Source: Alistipes_A hominis (GTDB lineage Bacteria; Bacteroidota; Bacteroidia; Bacteroidales; Rikenellaceae). From it: a DNA stretch of 64,000 nt. Location of the stretch: positions 372,001 through 436,000 of the forward strand of contig NZ_JACOOK010000003.1 of assembly GCF_014288115.1 (NCBI RefSeq), written 5' to 3'. The notes beneath the pieces are model-generated. The model was not told the origin of the DNA. It worked only from the letters and a program-made list of their open reading frames with translations, and ran no database searches. A program made the translations under genes and the position numbers. The first letter of the stretch is position 1. The number at the start of each line of letters is the position of its first letter. Below, piece after piece: positions 15,661 through 24,309 of this stretch.

Positions 15661-17709
15661 ATGACAAAACATATAATTTGCACTACACTTATAGTCGTAT
15701 TATCATTGATCTCATGCCGGGATTCTGAAAAGCAGTTGCAGAAATCTTTAGAACAAGCTGGATTTAACCGTATGGAGTTCGAAAAAGTTTTAGTTCATTA
15801 TCAAAGTGACCCTCAAAAACTTAAAGCTGCAAAGTTTCTGATCTCCAACATGAAAAACAAATGCAGCATAGACAGTACGTCCATTATGTCGGTACAGCCG
15901 TATTATGATGCTCTGATAAATTATCTGAAGAATCACGGGGATTATGGCCCAACCATGATGTATTATCTATGTGATAGCATAAAGAACAAAACAGCCGGTT
16001 CTCCATCCCCAACTCCGTTGTATAATTATGATCTGCAAATACTTACTTCTGATTTTCTGATAAGTCATATTGACAACTCATTCGAAGCATGGCAAAATAA
16101 TCCGCAAACCCGGAATATTGGCTTCTCTGATTTTTGTAAGTTCATTTTACCGTATAAATGTGATAATACGTTTTGGGCTGACGTGTTCCCATATCTGTTT
16201 GGATGTTACAAGCATATCGCCGATACTCTAAAAACAGAATCGTTTATTCAAATCGGGAAATCCATTGATAAACAAATAAAACATAACTTCCGGCAGGATG
16301 GTATTTTCTTACTACAATATCCATTTTTACAACCAACGACCAAATATAATTACACGATGGCCCGGCTGGGTTCTTGCGCTGAAGCCAACTACACCGTTAT
16401 TTCCACACTCAGAAGTTTAGGTATTCCCGCCGCTTTTAATCTTATCCCGTATTGGGGAAATTCCAACGCAGCCCATTCATGGACGGAAATAATCGGCGAC
16501 GAACCGTCCAAATACTATGACAATCAACAAACCCAATACGACGGCCCCCAAAGTATAATTATCAGCGATATGTTTTGGTTCAATCGTCATTTCGATTTCT
16601 TCGACGGCATACCTGAAAACGTTTCTATTCGCTGGTGCAGAACCGTTCCAAAAGTATTCCGGGAAAATTATGCGATACAGAAAGATAATTTGGCAAATAT
16701 ATCCGGATTTATAAACATTCCCGAATTTTTCAATAATCCCGGACTTGAAGATATATCGGACAAATACATCGAGTGCACAGACGTAAAGATCCGATTGGAC
16801 AAAGATTCGGTTGATAAACGATTCGCTTATTTGTGCTGTTATGTTCCCGAAACTTATTCATGGACGCCGGTAGCATGGGGGAAAATCAAAAGCAACGGTA
16901 CGGTGCGGTTTGAAAAGATGGGTAAAAACATTGTTTATATGCCTGCGTATTACAGAAACGGTCAAATCGTTCCTGCGGCCTCGCCCTTTTTACTCGACGC
17001 GAAAGGAGAAATCGTACCGTTGGAAGCGTCACAAGAAACCGAACCGGAAGCGGTATTTTACAGCAAAGTTCCTTATCGAAGCCATATTCTATACTATGCG
17101 TTGGATATGCTGAATTGCTGTTTTCAGGTAGCAGATAAAGCCGATATGTCCGACACGGCAACCATTCATCGAATCGGTAAATTACCTCACTATGGTCAGG
17201 AAATCGAAATCGAAAATGCACAACCGGGAAGGTATGGAATATACAGTTTTCCGGCAGGTCGGCACGGTTTCATATCCGATATTGAATTTTACGGACCGGA
17301 TGAAAACGGGAATGAGACGAAACTCGTCGGTAAACCTATCGGGAATCCGGGAATATACGGAAATGGTTTGTGTGAATTATTTGACGGAAGCCGCATAACT
17401 TACTATGCACAAGACCCATCCCGTGGAATCAATTACGTCGGAATGGATTTCGGGAAACCGGTTAAAATTACAAGAATCGTTTATTATCCTCATACCGACG
17501 ATAATGGAGTCGTTCCGGACGAACTTTACGAATTGTTCTATTGGGGAAGCGGCGGCTGGGTATCCCTCGGCAGACAAACGGGACGTAACGACAAGACGCT
17601 CGTTTACAAAGATATTCCTAAAAATGCACTAATGCGACTACATGACATCACGACAGGAAATGAAAACCGAATTTTTATTTACAAAGACAGCAAACAAATA
17701 TTTTATTGA
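15661..17709 (+). CDS. Transglutaminase-like lipoprotein
   Basis: 682 residues from the ATG at 15661, chosen because it gives a lipoprotein signal (MTKHIICTTLIVVLSLISC). Residues ~225-285 hold a transglutaminase-like core: LGSCAEANYTVISTLRSLGI with Cys239, then NAAHSWTEIIGDE with His272 and a following Asp. An N-terminal helical region and C-terminal beta domains follow (ISDIEFYGPDENGNETKLVG, YVGMDFGKPVKITRIVYYPH), the last resembling a discoidin/galactose-binding fold. Such proteins sit on the Bacteroidota cell surface or in the periplasm; substrate is unknown. GC content is low, like its neighbours in this accessory block. Alternative: a catalytically inactive cysteine-protease-fold binding protein, but the Cys-His pair is present. 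Confidence 0.8.
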   Translation: MTKHIICTTLIVVLSLISCRDSEKQLQKSLEQAGFNRMEFEKVLVHYQSDPQKLKAAKFLISNMKNKCSIDSTSIMSVQPYYDALINYLKNHGDYGPTMMYYLCDSIKNKTAGSPSPTPLYNYDLQILTSDFLISHIDNSFEAWQNNPQTRNIGFSDFCKFILPYKCDNTFWADVFPYLFGCYKHIADTLKTESFIQIGKSIDKQIKHNFRQDGIFLLQYPFLQPTTKYNYTMARLGSCAEANYTVISTLRSLGIPAAFNLIPYWGNSNAAHSWTEIIGDEPSKYYDNQQTQYDGPQSIIISDMFWFNRHFDFFDGIPENVSIRWCRTVPKVFRENYAIQKDNLANISGFINIPEFFNNPGLEDISDKYIECTDVKIRLDKDSVDKRFAYLCCYVPETYSWTPVAWGKIKSNGTVRFEKMGKNIVYMPAYYRNGQIVPAASPFLLDAKGEIVPLEASQETEPEAVFYSKVPYRSHILYYALDMLNCCFQVADKADMSDTATIHRIGKLPHYGQEIEIENAQPGRYGIYSFPAGRHGFISDIEFYGPDENGNETKLVGKPIGNPGIYGNGLCELFDGSRITYYAQDPSRGINYVGMDFGKPVKITRIVYYPHTDDNGVVPDELYELFYWGSGGWVSLGRQTGRNDKTLVYKDIPKNALMRLHDITTGNENRIFIYKDSKQIFY

Positions 17710-17730
17710 TCTAAGAAAAACTAACGATAA

Positions 17731-18621
17731 TTTTTATTACAGTCAATTTATCAGGCCCGTTATTTTGGACAGAACCCGGAAAGTAATTTCGGTGTATTGG
17801 CCGACAATGTCAAACATCCGTTCAATGAATTTTTATTATTGATCGTTGAATTCGGGATCATTGCCTTTTTGATATTACTTCTATTGGCGGCAAGTCTGAT
17901 ACGAAGCTATTTAAAAAATAAAAATGAAGAATCGTTTGTATTGATCTTATGTTTGGCCGCAGTTTTTATTTTCTCCTGTTTTTCATACCCGTTTCAGTAT
18001 CCGTTTACATGGCTTATCGTTGGTTTTTGCATAAGTTATTTATCTTCCACCCTCTATAACTATCAAGAGCGATCGCCAAATAAATTTCGGATTTTCAAAC
18101 ATGCAGTTGCATTGTTATCCATAGTTTTATTGTCGTTCAATATGAAAAATATGTACTATGATCGCAAATGGAATCAAGCTATTAATCAGATAAAGCACGG
18201 AACGACTAAAGAACTTCTATCCGAATATGAAAATTTGCACCCTGACTTTCACAATAACCCTTTTTTCCTTTATAATTACGCCGCGCTACTTAACAATATG
18301 AGATATTGGGACAATAGCGCAGAAATAATTCGTAGCTGTGAAAAATATTTGAATGACTGTGATATTCAAATGTTAAAAGGCGATAATTATAAAAAACGAC
18401 ATCATCTTATGCAAGCAAAAGTATGTTTTGAATTAGCATCGCAGATGTGTCCCGGAAAATTTGCTCCGTTATTTGAGTTGGTTAATGTATATGACAGTAT
18501 TAATCAACCGATTCGGGCGAAAGAATTAGCTGACCATATAATAAACATGCAGGTAAAGGTTCCTTCTGCAACCATTACGGCTATAAAAATGAGAATGATT
18601 AAACGTGTGGAAGCGGAATAA
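17731..18621 (+). pseudogene. O-antigen-ligase/Wzy-like protein, C-terminal half only
   Basis: The frame opens directly after a stop at 17728 and has no fitting start. It reads QARYFGQNPESNFGVLADNV then KHPFNEFLLLIVEFGI, the characteristic late periplasmic loop of WaaL/Wzy-type O-antigen ligases. Membrane helices follow (LILLLLAASLI, FVLILCLAAVFIFSCF, LIVGFCISYL, AVALLSIVLLSF) and then a TPR-like tail of ~130 residues. About the first half of the protein, with its remaining membrane helices, is missing. An ATG at 17797 could start a 274-residue product, but it would lack most of the enzyme. Its 5' end abuts the transglutaminase gene, another truncated junction in this block. Confidence 0.75.
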
Positions 18622-18656
18622 TTTTTGGTATTAAGACACCTAAATTTTAGACGGTT

Positions 18657-19424
18657 ATGTGTTTTAATAATTCTCAAAGTAAAAACGCCGAACAAATCGC
18701 ACGGGAATACGGGCGGAAAACGGATATTATCGAAGCATGGAAAGAGATCGTCGAGGAACGTCGCCGCAACGGGGAAAAAATATTCGACCTGACCGACGGA
18801 GCATATAACGTTCCCGCCATACTCAGTCCTTTTTCGGCCATCGTGACCGACGAAGAACAGTTAAAGCCCATGCGCTGGGGCCTGATTCCCTACAATACGA
18901 AAGATTGGAAAACGGTGCAGCAGAAAGATAAAAGCGGTTGGTACAAAAATGCCAAAGCGGAAAAAGTGTTCGACACTTGGCCCTATAAACTTTCCATCGA
19001 ACACAAACGCTGTATCATTCCGTCAACGGGATATTTCGAACCCCATTATAATCCGGACGGAACGAAAGCGCCTTATTACGCCCACCTGCCCGAAACCGAA
19101 ATATTTTCCATCGGCGGATTATGGAGCAGTTGGAAAGACCCGGACACCGGAGAAGATATAGAATCCTATACAATGATAACCATTGGGGCAAACGAACTAA
19201 TGAGCCAAGTACATAACGGAGGCAATAGCCCGTTTCGCATGCCTTTAATCATCGACCCGAATAACGTGGACCGTTGGCTCGATCCCGATCTGCCCGACCA
19301 AGAAATAAAGACACTGTTTCGGAAATTTCCATCCGAGCGAATGGAAGCCTACGAAGTTTCAAAAGCCATGTGGTCGCCCCGCAATATGATGGACCGGCGA
19401 ATCATAGAGAAATCAGCTAACTGA
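18657..19424 (+). CDS. SOS response-associated peptidase (YedK/HMCES family)
   Basis: 255 residues starting MCFNNSQ, with Cys2 as the catalytic residue that crosslinks to abasic sites in single-stranded DNA. Other family boxes are visible: MRWGLIPYNTKDW, RCIIPSTGYFEP (the Glu acts in autoprocessing/AP chemistry) and an active-site histidine near IGANELMSQVHN. The family shields abasic sites at stalled forks. The gene converges on umuC, with only 2 bases between the stop codons, so yedK and umuDC form an SOS cassette common in Bacteroidota mobile DNA. Codon choice and GC are higher than in the degraded genes to the left. Confidence 0.92.
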   Translation: MCFNNSQSKNAEQIAREYGRKTDIIEAWKEIVEERRRNGEKIFDLTDGAYNVPAILSPFSAIVTDEEQLKPMRWGLIPYNTKDWKTVQQKDKSGWYKNAKAEKVFDTWPYKLSIEHKRCIIPSTGYFEPHYNPDGTKAPYYAHLPETEIFSIGGLWSSWKDPDTGEDIESYTMITIGANELMSQVHNGGNSPFRMPLIIDPNNVDRWLDPDLPDQEIKTLFRKFPSERMEAYEVSKAMWSPRNMMDRRIIEKSAN

Positions 19425-19426
19425 AA

Positions 19427-20686
19427 TCAATCCTTGGCTTTTACTTTCAGAATGTCATTTATATCGGTCGTGAATTGCCGCGACAGATGTTCGTGCACCG
19501 TCTCCAACAGTTTATGCCGCCCTGCCGCAACGCCGACCGTCCCACGTCCCTGTTTGCGGTTCAGATCGTCCATGACGGACATCAGCCGGGAATGTTTACC
19601 CCGGTCGATCGGATCGAAAAGGGAAACCTGTACGCCCGTTCGGGGCGAAATATCCCCTAAAATCACTCCGGCTTTTTTGTAACCGAAACCGCTCCTGTAA
19701 ATCTGCCGCAGAGCGTCGGCGGCCATAGCGGTCAATTCCAACGTGCTGTCCGTCGGCGTAACGAGTTTTACGATGCGCCGTTCGAAACTTTGCGATTGCT
19801 CCTTGTGCCAGTCGGTATAGATGAACACGTACAGTTCCCCGCAAACGCTCTTTTGTCTGCGTAACTTTTCGGCGCACGTCGCCGTAAACGAAGCTACGGC
19901 GGTATGCAGCATGTCGAAATCCGACACTTCGGACGGGAACGAACGCGACGTGCATATATGTTGCTTGTCGGGGGCGATCTCGTCGATCTCGATACAGGGT
20001 TCTCCGCGCAGCTCTTTCCACGTCCGCAGTCCCACGACCGACATTTTTTTGCGTACCCATTGCGGGGGCATCTGCGTAAAATCGTAGGCCGTATTCACTC
20101 CGGCGGCGTTCAGCATTTTTTCATACCTCGGCCCGATGCCCCATACATCGCCGACGGGAAATTTCTTTAATACCTTTTCAATATCTTCCGCTTTGTGCAT
20201 CAAACAGCAGCCGTTCAGTTTTGGATACTTCTTGCACAGCTTCGATGCGATCTTCGCCAGCGTTTTGGTCGGTGCGATCCCGATGCTGACCGGCAGCCCG
20301 GTCGAGTGCCGTACCGTCCGGCTGATCGTGTGGCCGAGCGCGTCCAGTTTACCGGGATCGAAACCCCGGAAATCCAAAAAGGCTTCGTCAATCGAATAAA
20401 CGATTGTCGGGGCGAAACGTTTCAGTATTGCCTGCATCCGGTCGGACATATCCTGATACAGCGGAAAATTCGGAGAGCACAACGCCACGTTGTAAGTGCG
20501 AAGCGTGTCCCGCACCTGATAAATCGGTTGGCCCATTTTTAGTCCGATGGCCTTCGCCTCATTGCTTCGCGCGATGATACAACGGTCGTTATTGGACAGC
20601 ACCACCGCCGGGCGACCGTTCAAAGCCGGGTTAAAGACACGTTCGCACGAAATATAGAAATTATTCGCGTCGCAGATACCTACCAT
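19427..20686 (-). CDS. umuC: Y-family DNA polymerase UmuC (Pol V catalytic subunit)
   Basis: 419 residues. The palm motif begins MVGICDANNFYISCERVFNP with the first catalytic Asp; YSIDEAFLDF supplies the second acidic pair. Fingers, thumb (KKFPVGDVWGIGPRYEKML helix-hairpin-helix) and little-finger regions (SFERRIVKLVTPTDS) follow, and the length fits UmuC. It copies damaged DNA with activated UmuD'. It overlaps the end of umuD by 7 bases, so they are one operon. It converges on yedK. Confidence 0.95.
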   Translation of the reverse strand: MVGICDANNFYISCERVFNPALNGRPAVVLSNNDRCIIARSNEAKAIGLKMGQPIYQVRDTLRTYNVALCSPNFPLYQDMSDRMQAILKRFAPTIVYSIDEAFLDFRGFDPGKLDALGHTISRTVRHSTGLPVSIGIAPTKTLAKIASKLCKKYPKLNGCCLMHKAEDIEKVLKKFPVGDVWGIGPRYEKMLNAAGVNTAYDFTQMPPQWVRKKMSVVGLRTWKELRGEPCIEIDEIAPDKQHICTSRSFPSEVSDFDMLHTAVASFTATCAEKLRRQKSVCGELYVFIYTDWHKEQSQSFERRIVKLVTPTDSTLELTAMAADALRQIYRSGFGYKKAGVILGDISPRTGVQVSLFDPIDRGKHSRLMSVMDDLNRKQGRGTVGVAAGRHKLLETVHEHLSRQFTTDINDILKVKAKD

Positions 20687-21129
20687 AACTTTACGAAAAG
20701 GTTGATCGACGCGAGCACTTTACCCCAGACGGTCAACTCATCGTCCGGGTGCACCTCGATAGGCCGGTATTTCTCATTCGACGGGAGCAGCCATAATTTA
20801 TCCTGTTCTTTCTTTACCCGTTTCAGCGTAAATTCCCCGTTCAAAAAACAAACGCATATATCGCCATTATCGGGTACGGGAGTCTTGCGGATAACCAGCA
20901 AATCCCCGTCGTTGATTCCGTCGTCTTTCATGCTTTGTCCGTCCACCCACGCAAAAAACGTAGATTCCGGGTCCTTAACCAAGTCCCGGTTCAGGTCGAT
21001 GCGGCGTTCGATGAAGTTTTCCGCCGGAGAGGGAAAACCCGCCGATATGCCGCCCTCGGCCAATGGTAACGATACATGAATATCTGTTTGCGCTTTTACA
21101 AGCGTCAGTCTCACATCTTTTTTAGACAT
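20680..21129 (-). CDS. umuD: UmuD translesion subunit (LexA/S24 peptidase family)
   Basis: 149 residues. The self-cleavage site is visible near GGISAGFPSPAENF (Ala-Gly). The catalytic serine lies in WVDGQSMKDDGINDGDLLVI and the lysine in GEFTLKRVKK. Cleavage after RecA activation gives UmuD', the partner of UmuC. This protein has no DNA-binding domain, which separates it from LexA. The start at 21129 follows an 8-bp inverted repeat that could be its operator. It overlaps umuC by 7 bases. Confidence 0.92.
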   Translation of the reverse strand: MSKKDVRLTLVKAQTDIHVSLPLAEGGISAGFPSPAENFIERRIDLNRDLVKDPESTFFAWVDGQSMKDDGINDGDLLVIRKTPVPDNGDICVCFLNGEFTLKRVKKEQDKLWLLPSNEKYRPIEVHPDDELTVWGKVLASINLFVKLW

Positions 21130-21132
21130 ACG

Positions 21133-21169
21133 CTATACAAACGGTAGACAAGTGGCGCATGTTGTATAG
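21133..21169 (-). promoter_or_regulatory. Inverted repeat upstream of umuD, possible operator
   Basis: CTATACAA at 21133-21140 and TTGTATAG at 21162-21169 are exact reverse complements with 21 bases between. They lie just before the umuD start, where an SOS repressor site would be expected. No LexA gene is in the window and no known box is matched. Confidence 0.4.
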
Positions 21170-21400
21170 GCTCGTTTTCTGATTTCGTGTACTGAATATC
21201 TTCTGGGGCGTTTATTTTCTGTTTGCGAAACAGTTATTATTATAAAAAACAATATTCGAAAAAGTAAATTATTTACCCGAAGATATTTCTACAAACAAGC
21301 GCGGAAGTGAAAATATTTCGCTTGGTCTTGTGCTGCTATTTTTCTAATACGGTCTTTATTTTTCTTGAATCCCATTAAACGAACGCGAACACAAAGGTAA

Positions 21401-21502
21401 GGGGGCAGGGCATCCGCCGATATTTCCGGGAAAAAAATCATCCTCGCTGCGCTCCGGTATTTTTTTCCCGGAAACCCCGGCTTGCATGCCCTTATCGCCC
21501 CC
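21401..21502. repeat. Nested hairpin typical of Bacteroidota mobile elements
   Basis: Inner arms TTCCGGGAAAAAAAT 21424-21438 and ATTTTTTTCCCGGAA 21459-21473 are a perfect 15-bp match. Outer arms GGGGGCAGGGCAT 21401-21413 and ATGCCC...GCCCCC 21486-21502 pair imperfectly. The 21170-21591 interval holds no gene apart from this structure. It precedes the small genes at 21592-24194. Confidence 0.7.
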
Positions 21503-21591
21503 TTGATACAGCGTGTATCGCGTTGTTAAACAGCAAAATTAAAAATTGATGTTAAACAATGTAATTAATTAATTCTAAAACATTTATTAAT

Positions 21592-21789
21592 ATGAAAAGA
21601 AAGTTAATTACATGGATCGTAGCGGCTGCCGTAATCGGGTTGACGATTTATTATTGGAAAACGATCCTGCACTGGATTCTGATGCTTATCGCCGGGCTGT
21701 GGGTGCTGCGGTTCCTATTCCGGCTGGCATGTCGGCTTATGCCGCTGATCGTTGCCGGATATATCATTTACACATTATTCACTAAATAA
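21592..21789 (+). CDS. Small membrane protein
   Basis: 65 residues, mostly hydrophobic: a basic start (MKRKLITWIVAAAVIGLTIY) and two or three membrane segments (ILHWILMLIAGLWVLRFLF, LMPLIVAGYIIYTLF). No family is recognised. It leads a run of small + strand genes with spacing of 10-80 bases and good start regions, of a kind seen in conjugative element cargo. The following gene begins 10 bases after its stop. Confidence 0.6.
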   Translation: MKRKLITWIVAAAVIGLTIYYWKTILHWILMLIAGLWVLRFLFRLACRLMPLIVAGYIIYTLFTK

Positions 21790-21799
21790 ATTTTAAACG

Positions 21800-21988
21800 A
21801 TGCAAACACGAAAGGTTTATCAAGAAAGAGGCTACAAGAACAGAACCGATTACCTCAGATCGCTGGCCGAGAAATACGGCATAGCAGAGGAACGAGTTTT
21901 TGTACTGGGCGATATATACGAACCTGAACAGGATTTCAACGAACTCGTAGAGCATGTTCGGGACATGGCAGGGTTGACAGTATTGTAA
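21800..21988 (+). CDS. Small hypothetical protein
   Basis: 62 residues, acidic and soluble, with YLRSLAEKYGIAEERVFVLG and DIYEPEQDFNELVEHVRDM. Proteins of this style recur in Bacteroidota mobile elements; the function is unknown. It is followed by a strong terminator at 22007, so it probably ends the transcript begun with the small membrane protein. Confidence 0.65.
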   Translation: MQTRKVYQERGYKNRTDYLRSLAEKYGIAEERVFVLGDIYEPEQDFNELVEHVRDMAGLTVL

Positions 21989-22006
21989 CAACACGATGCA
22001 ATTCAC

Positions 22007-22044
22007 GGCAAAGGGGCGGTTTATCCGCCCCTTTGCCATTTTAT
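22007..22044 (+). terminator. Rho-independent terminator
   Basis: GGCAAAGGGGCGG at 22007-22019 pairs perfectly with CCGCCCCTTTGCC at 22025-22037 and is followed by ATTTTAT. Confidence 0.85.
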
Positions 22045-22066
22045 AAACCTTTTAAAATAAATAATT

Positions 22067-22849
22067 ATGAACAGAAAAGAGAAACAGCAAGCAAGGGCGG
22101 AACGTTACGAAGAACTTGCCCGCAAAGCAGAAACGCAGTCTACACAAGCGTGGGAAAAATCACATGAAATGGTATCGCACATTCCGATGGGGCAGCCTAT
22201 TCTGGTAGGACACCATTCGGAGCGGGGACACCGCCGACTGCTCGACCGTTCGTGGAACAAGATGGGCGAGAGTGTAAAACTCGGCGAAAAGGCCGACTAC
22301 TACCGGCAAAAAGCGGAAGCGGCGGCGAACAACGATGCGATCTACACCGGGGATGATGATGCCGAAGAACGCCTAAAGGAAAAGATCGCCAAGTTGGAGC
22401 AATTACAGGAACAAATGAAAACGGCGAACAAAATCATCCGTAACAAGAAAACAACGGAACAGGAGAAAGTCGCACAGTTGCAGGAGTTGGGAATATCCGA
22501 AACCAATGCAAAGGAACTGCTTAATCCGGATCGGTTCGAAGGGTTGGGATTCGCTTCGTTCAGTTTGCAAAACAACGGGGCTTGCATCCGAACGGCCAAA
22601 CTAAGGCTGGAAAAGGTCATTGCACTGAAGAACGCTGAAACAAAGGAGTACGAGATCAACGGCGTAAAAGTAGTGGAAAATACCGAAGAAAACCGTTTGC
22701 AGTTGTTTTTCAACGGAAAACCGTCCGAGGAAATCAGATCAAAACTGAAACACAATGCCTTTCGATGGTCGCCCTCAAACGTTTGCTGGCAATCGTACCT
22801 GAACCGCTGGCAGATAAGCCAAGCCAAAACTCTGTTAAACGAATTGTAA
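22067..22849 (+). CDS. DUF3560 domain protein
   Basis: 260 residues. The N-terminal DUF3560 signature is present (RAERYEELARKAETQSTQAW, then SHIPMGQPILVGHHSERGHR), followed by a coiled-coil stretch around 105-150 (EERLKEKIAKLEQLQEQMKT). The C-terminal part KHNAFRWSPSNVCWQSYLNR resembles the end of mobile-element helicase/methylase accessory proteins. DUF3560 proteins are common cargo of Bacteroidota plasmids and conjugative transposons; the biochemical role is unknown. It stands between two terminators as a single-gene unit. Confidence 0.85.
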   Translation: MNRKEKQQARAERYEELARKAETQSTQAWEKSHEMVSHIPMGQPILVGHHSERGHRRLLDRSWNKMGESVKLGEKADYYRQKAEAAANNDAIYTGDDDAEERLKEKIAKLEQLQEQMKTANKIIRNKKTTEQEKVAQLQELGISETNAKELLNPDRFEGLGFASFSLQNNGACIRTAKLRLEKVIALKNAETKEYEINGVKVVENTEENRLQLFFNGKPSEEIRSKLKHNAFRWSPSNVCWQSYLNRWQISQAKTLLNEL

Positions 22850-22852
22850 TCA

Positions 22853-22877
22853 AAGCGGGGAAACCCGCTTTTTTCTT
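22853..22877 (+). terminator. Rho-independent terminator
   Basis: AAGCGGG at 22853-22859 and CCCGCTT at 22864-22870 form a tight hairpin followed by a T-run, directly after the DUF3560 stop. Confidence 0.85.
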
Positions 22878-22901
22878 TTTATAAATTTAAAATCAATAAA
22901 A

Positions 22902-23423
22902 ATGGAAGTACAAGAAATCGCAGTTTTAATAGCCCTCTATTCGGACGAATCCATCCGCCGGGCTAAAATACTGCTTGAAAAAAGAGCCGAGGTCGCACGG
23001 ATCAAACCGATAGTACGGGAGTATCAAACCCGCATACTGGCGGAAAACAGGTGGATTAATGAATTGGAAAAACCTTTTATAGATGTTCATGGCAACGAGG
23101 AGAAATACAAAGAACGGATCATACGTTCCCCTGAAGAAACGCACTGGTTGGCAGACGACGATTTTAACGAATACCTGCGACTGTGTTATCAGGAATGTAT
23201 TAAAGCAGGATTTCATGTGGAAGACAGCGAACATTGCCCCTTGATGGATGCCGAGTATTGCGAGTTACAAGCGGAAAAAGATTTTGTCACTTTTTGGTTG
23301 AAACACATCCCCGAAGCCCAAAATATAACATTCGAAAAATTCAAGTTTACCGATCCTGACCGCTATCGTGACATTCTCGACCGTGCTTTAGTTATAATTC
23401 AGGAATATTTGGAAAATAAATAA
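22902..23423 (+). CDS. Hypothetical protein of a mobile-element type
   Basis: 173 residues, soluble, with no recognised domain. Visible features are an N-terminal helical region (VLIALYSDESIRRAKILLEK), a Trp/Asp-rich middle (THWLADDDFNEYLRLCYQEC) and a charged C-terminus. It is a single-gene unit closed by the terminator at 23423-23478. Its context with DUF3560 suggests element cargo. Confidence 0.6.
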   Translation: MEVQEIAVLIALYSDESIRRAKILLEKRAEVARIKPIVREYQTRILAENRWINELEKPFIDVHGNEEKYKERIIRSPEETHWLADDDFNEYLRLCYQECIKAGFHVEDSEHCPLMDAEYCELQAEKDFVTFWLKHIPEAQNITFEKFKFTDPDRYRDILDRALVIIQEYLENK

Positions 23424-23478
23424 AAATAAGCAGCCGGAACGGGAACTATTTAAGGTTCCCTTACCGGCTGCTTATTTT
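23423..23478 (+). terminator. Rho-independent terminator, two-part stem
   Basis: AAAATAAGCAGCCGG at 23423-23437 pairs with CCGGCTGCTTATTTT at 23464-23478; an inner GGGAAC/GTTCCC stem extends it. Confidence 0.85.
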
Positions 23479-23491
23479 AAACAGTATTATA

Positions 23492-23709
23492 ATGAGTTAC
23501 GAGATTATTAAACGAATCCGGTACATTCAGGGCAGGGTAATTGGGGCCAATATCCGATCAAAATACTGCGAGGTAATAACTTGGTACAGTGTTTAAAAGA
23601 TTATACGATTTTTAACTCTGCCGAGGATGCTGAAATTTGGGCCATGTGTTCCAAATACGATGAAAAACAATTTAGGATCGTTAATACAGAATTGTTATGG
23701 AAACAATAA
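23492..23709 (+). pseudogene. Small hypothetical gene with a frameshift
   Basis: ATG at 23492 gives MSYEIIKRIRYIQGRVIG, and the frame then runs to a stop at about 23594. In the +1 frame from the GGGG run near 23548 the protein continues naturally: GQYPIKILRGNNLVQCLKDY, then TIFNSAEDAEIWAMCSKYDE and ...NTELLWKQ to a stop at 23707-23709. One extra base in the G-run explains the break. The intact product would be ~72 residues, and its stop would overlap the next ATG at 23697, as in an operon. No function is recognised. Confidence 0.65.
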
Positions 23710-24194
23710 TTAGGCTATTGCAGAAAAAACGGAAACTGAAAGAAACATTAGAACAAATCAACAATGACAGCCGTTACAGAAATATTTCTTTTGTTTGTGC
23801 AGGCAGCCTGAGAAAAGGCAGCCGCAACTACATGAATCGCATGACGGACAAACTTTGCCGGACGTATGACGAGTTGGAACGCTGTAAAAGGGCTATAAAG
23901 ATCGTTACAGGCGGTTATTTCGGGCTGGACGATGTAGATTCCTGTCGGACAGACATAATGGCTTATTGGCCCGAATATGAGGCGAACCTGACGATGTATG
24001 AACCGATCGTGTATTACGTCGAGATAATCCGCAAATCGTTTTGGGGAAAGTATAGGAACGTATTGGAGAATTACCCGATACGTTTGGACTTCGATACGCC
24101 CAACCGTACCGTATTTTGGGTGTATTCCAATAACATCGTTCTGCACAGGTCGAAAGACCGACTTGAAAAATATATTTGTTTGAAAAACAAATAA
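23697..24194 (+). CDS. Hypothetical protein of a mobile-element type
   Basis: 165 residues, soluble and basic, starting METIIRLLQKKRKLKETLEQ. A helical, Arg/Tyr-rich middle (YMNRMTDKLCRTYDELERCK) precedes a beta-rich end (YPIRLDFDTPNRTVFWVYSN). No family is recognised. It overlaps the end of the frameshifted small gene before it. It is the last + strand gene before tRNA-Asn; the short interval after it carries a repeated TTTAGGCACA (24244-24253 and 24257-24266). Confidence 0.55.
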   Translation: METIIRLLQKKRKLKETLEQINNDSRYRNISFVCAGSLRKGSRNYMNRMTDKLCRTYDELERCKRAIKIVTGGYFGLDDVDSCRTDIMAYWPEYEANLTMYEPIVYYVEIIRKSFWGKYRNVLENYPIRLDFDTPNRTVFWVYSNNIVLHRSKDRLEKYICLKNK

Positions 24195-24243
24195 TTAGTA
24201 TATTTGTTATGATGATTGATGAGAAAAGTTCTTAAAAAGGGAG

Positions 24244-24266
24244 TTTAGGCACATTTTTTAGGCACA
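24244..24266. repeat. Short direct repeat next to tRNA-Asn
   Basis: TTTAGGCACA occurs at 24244-24253 and again at 24257-24266, between the last mobile-type gene and the tRNA terminator. Confidence 0.4.
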
Positions 24267-24303
24267 AAATAAAAGAGGTCACGATTTTCATCGTAACCTC
24301 TTG
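24262..24303 (-). terminator. Terminator of the tRNA-Asn transcript
   Basis: AAGAGGT at 24273-24279 with ACGAT, and ATCGT with ACCTCTT ending at 24302, form a stem with one mismatch. On the - strand it is followed by a T-rich tract (TTTTATTTT). It lies just past the 3' end of the tRNA. Confidence 0.75.
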
Positions 24304-24309
24304 ATTTTC

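Noticed and set aside
20680..21129. LexA repressor
   Set aside because: No N-terminal winged-helix DNA-binding domain and the overlap with umuC identify UmuD.
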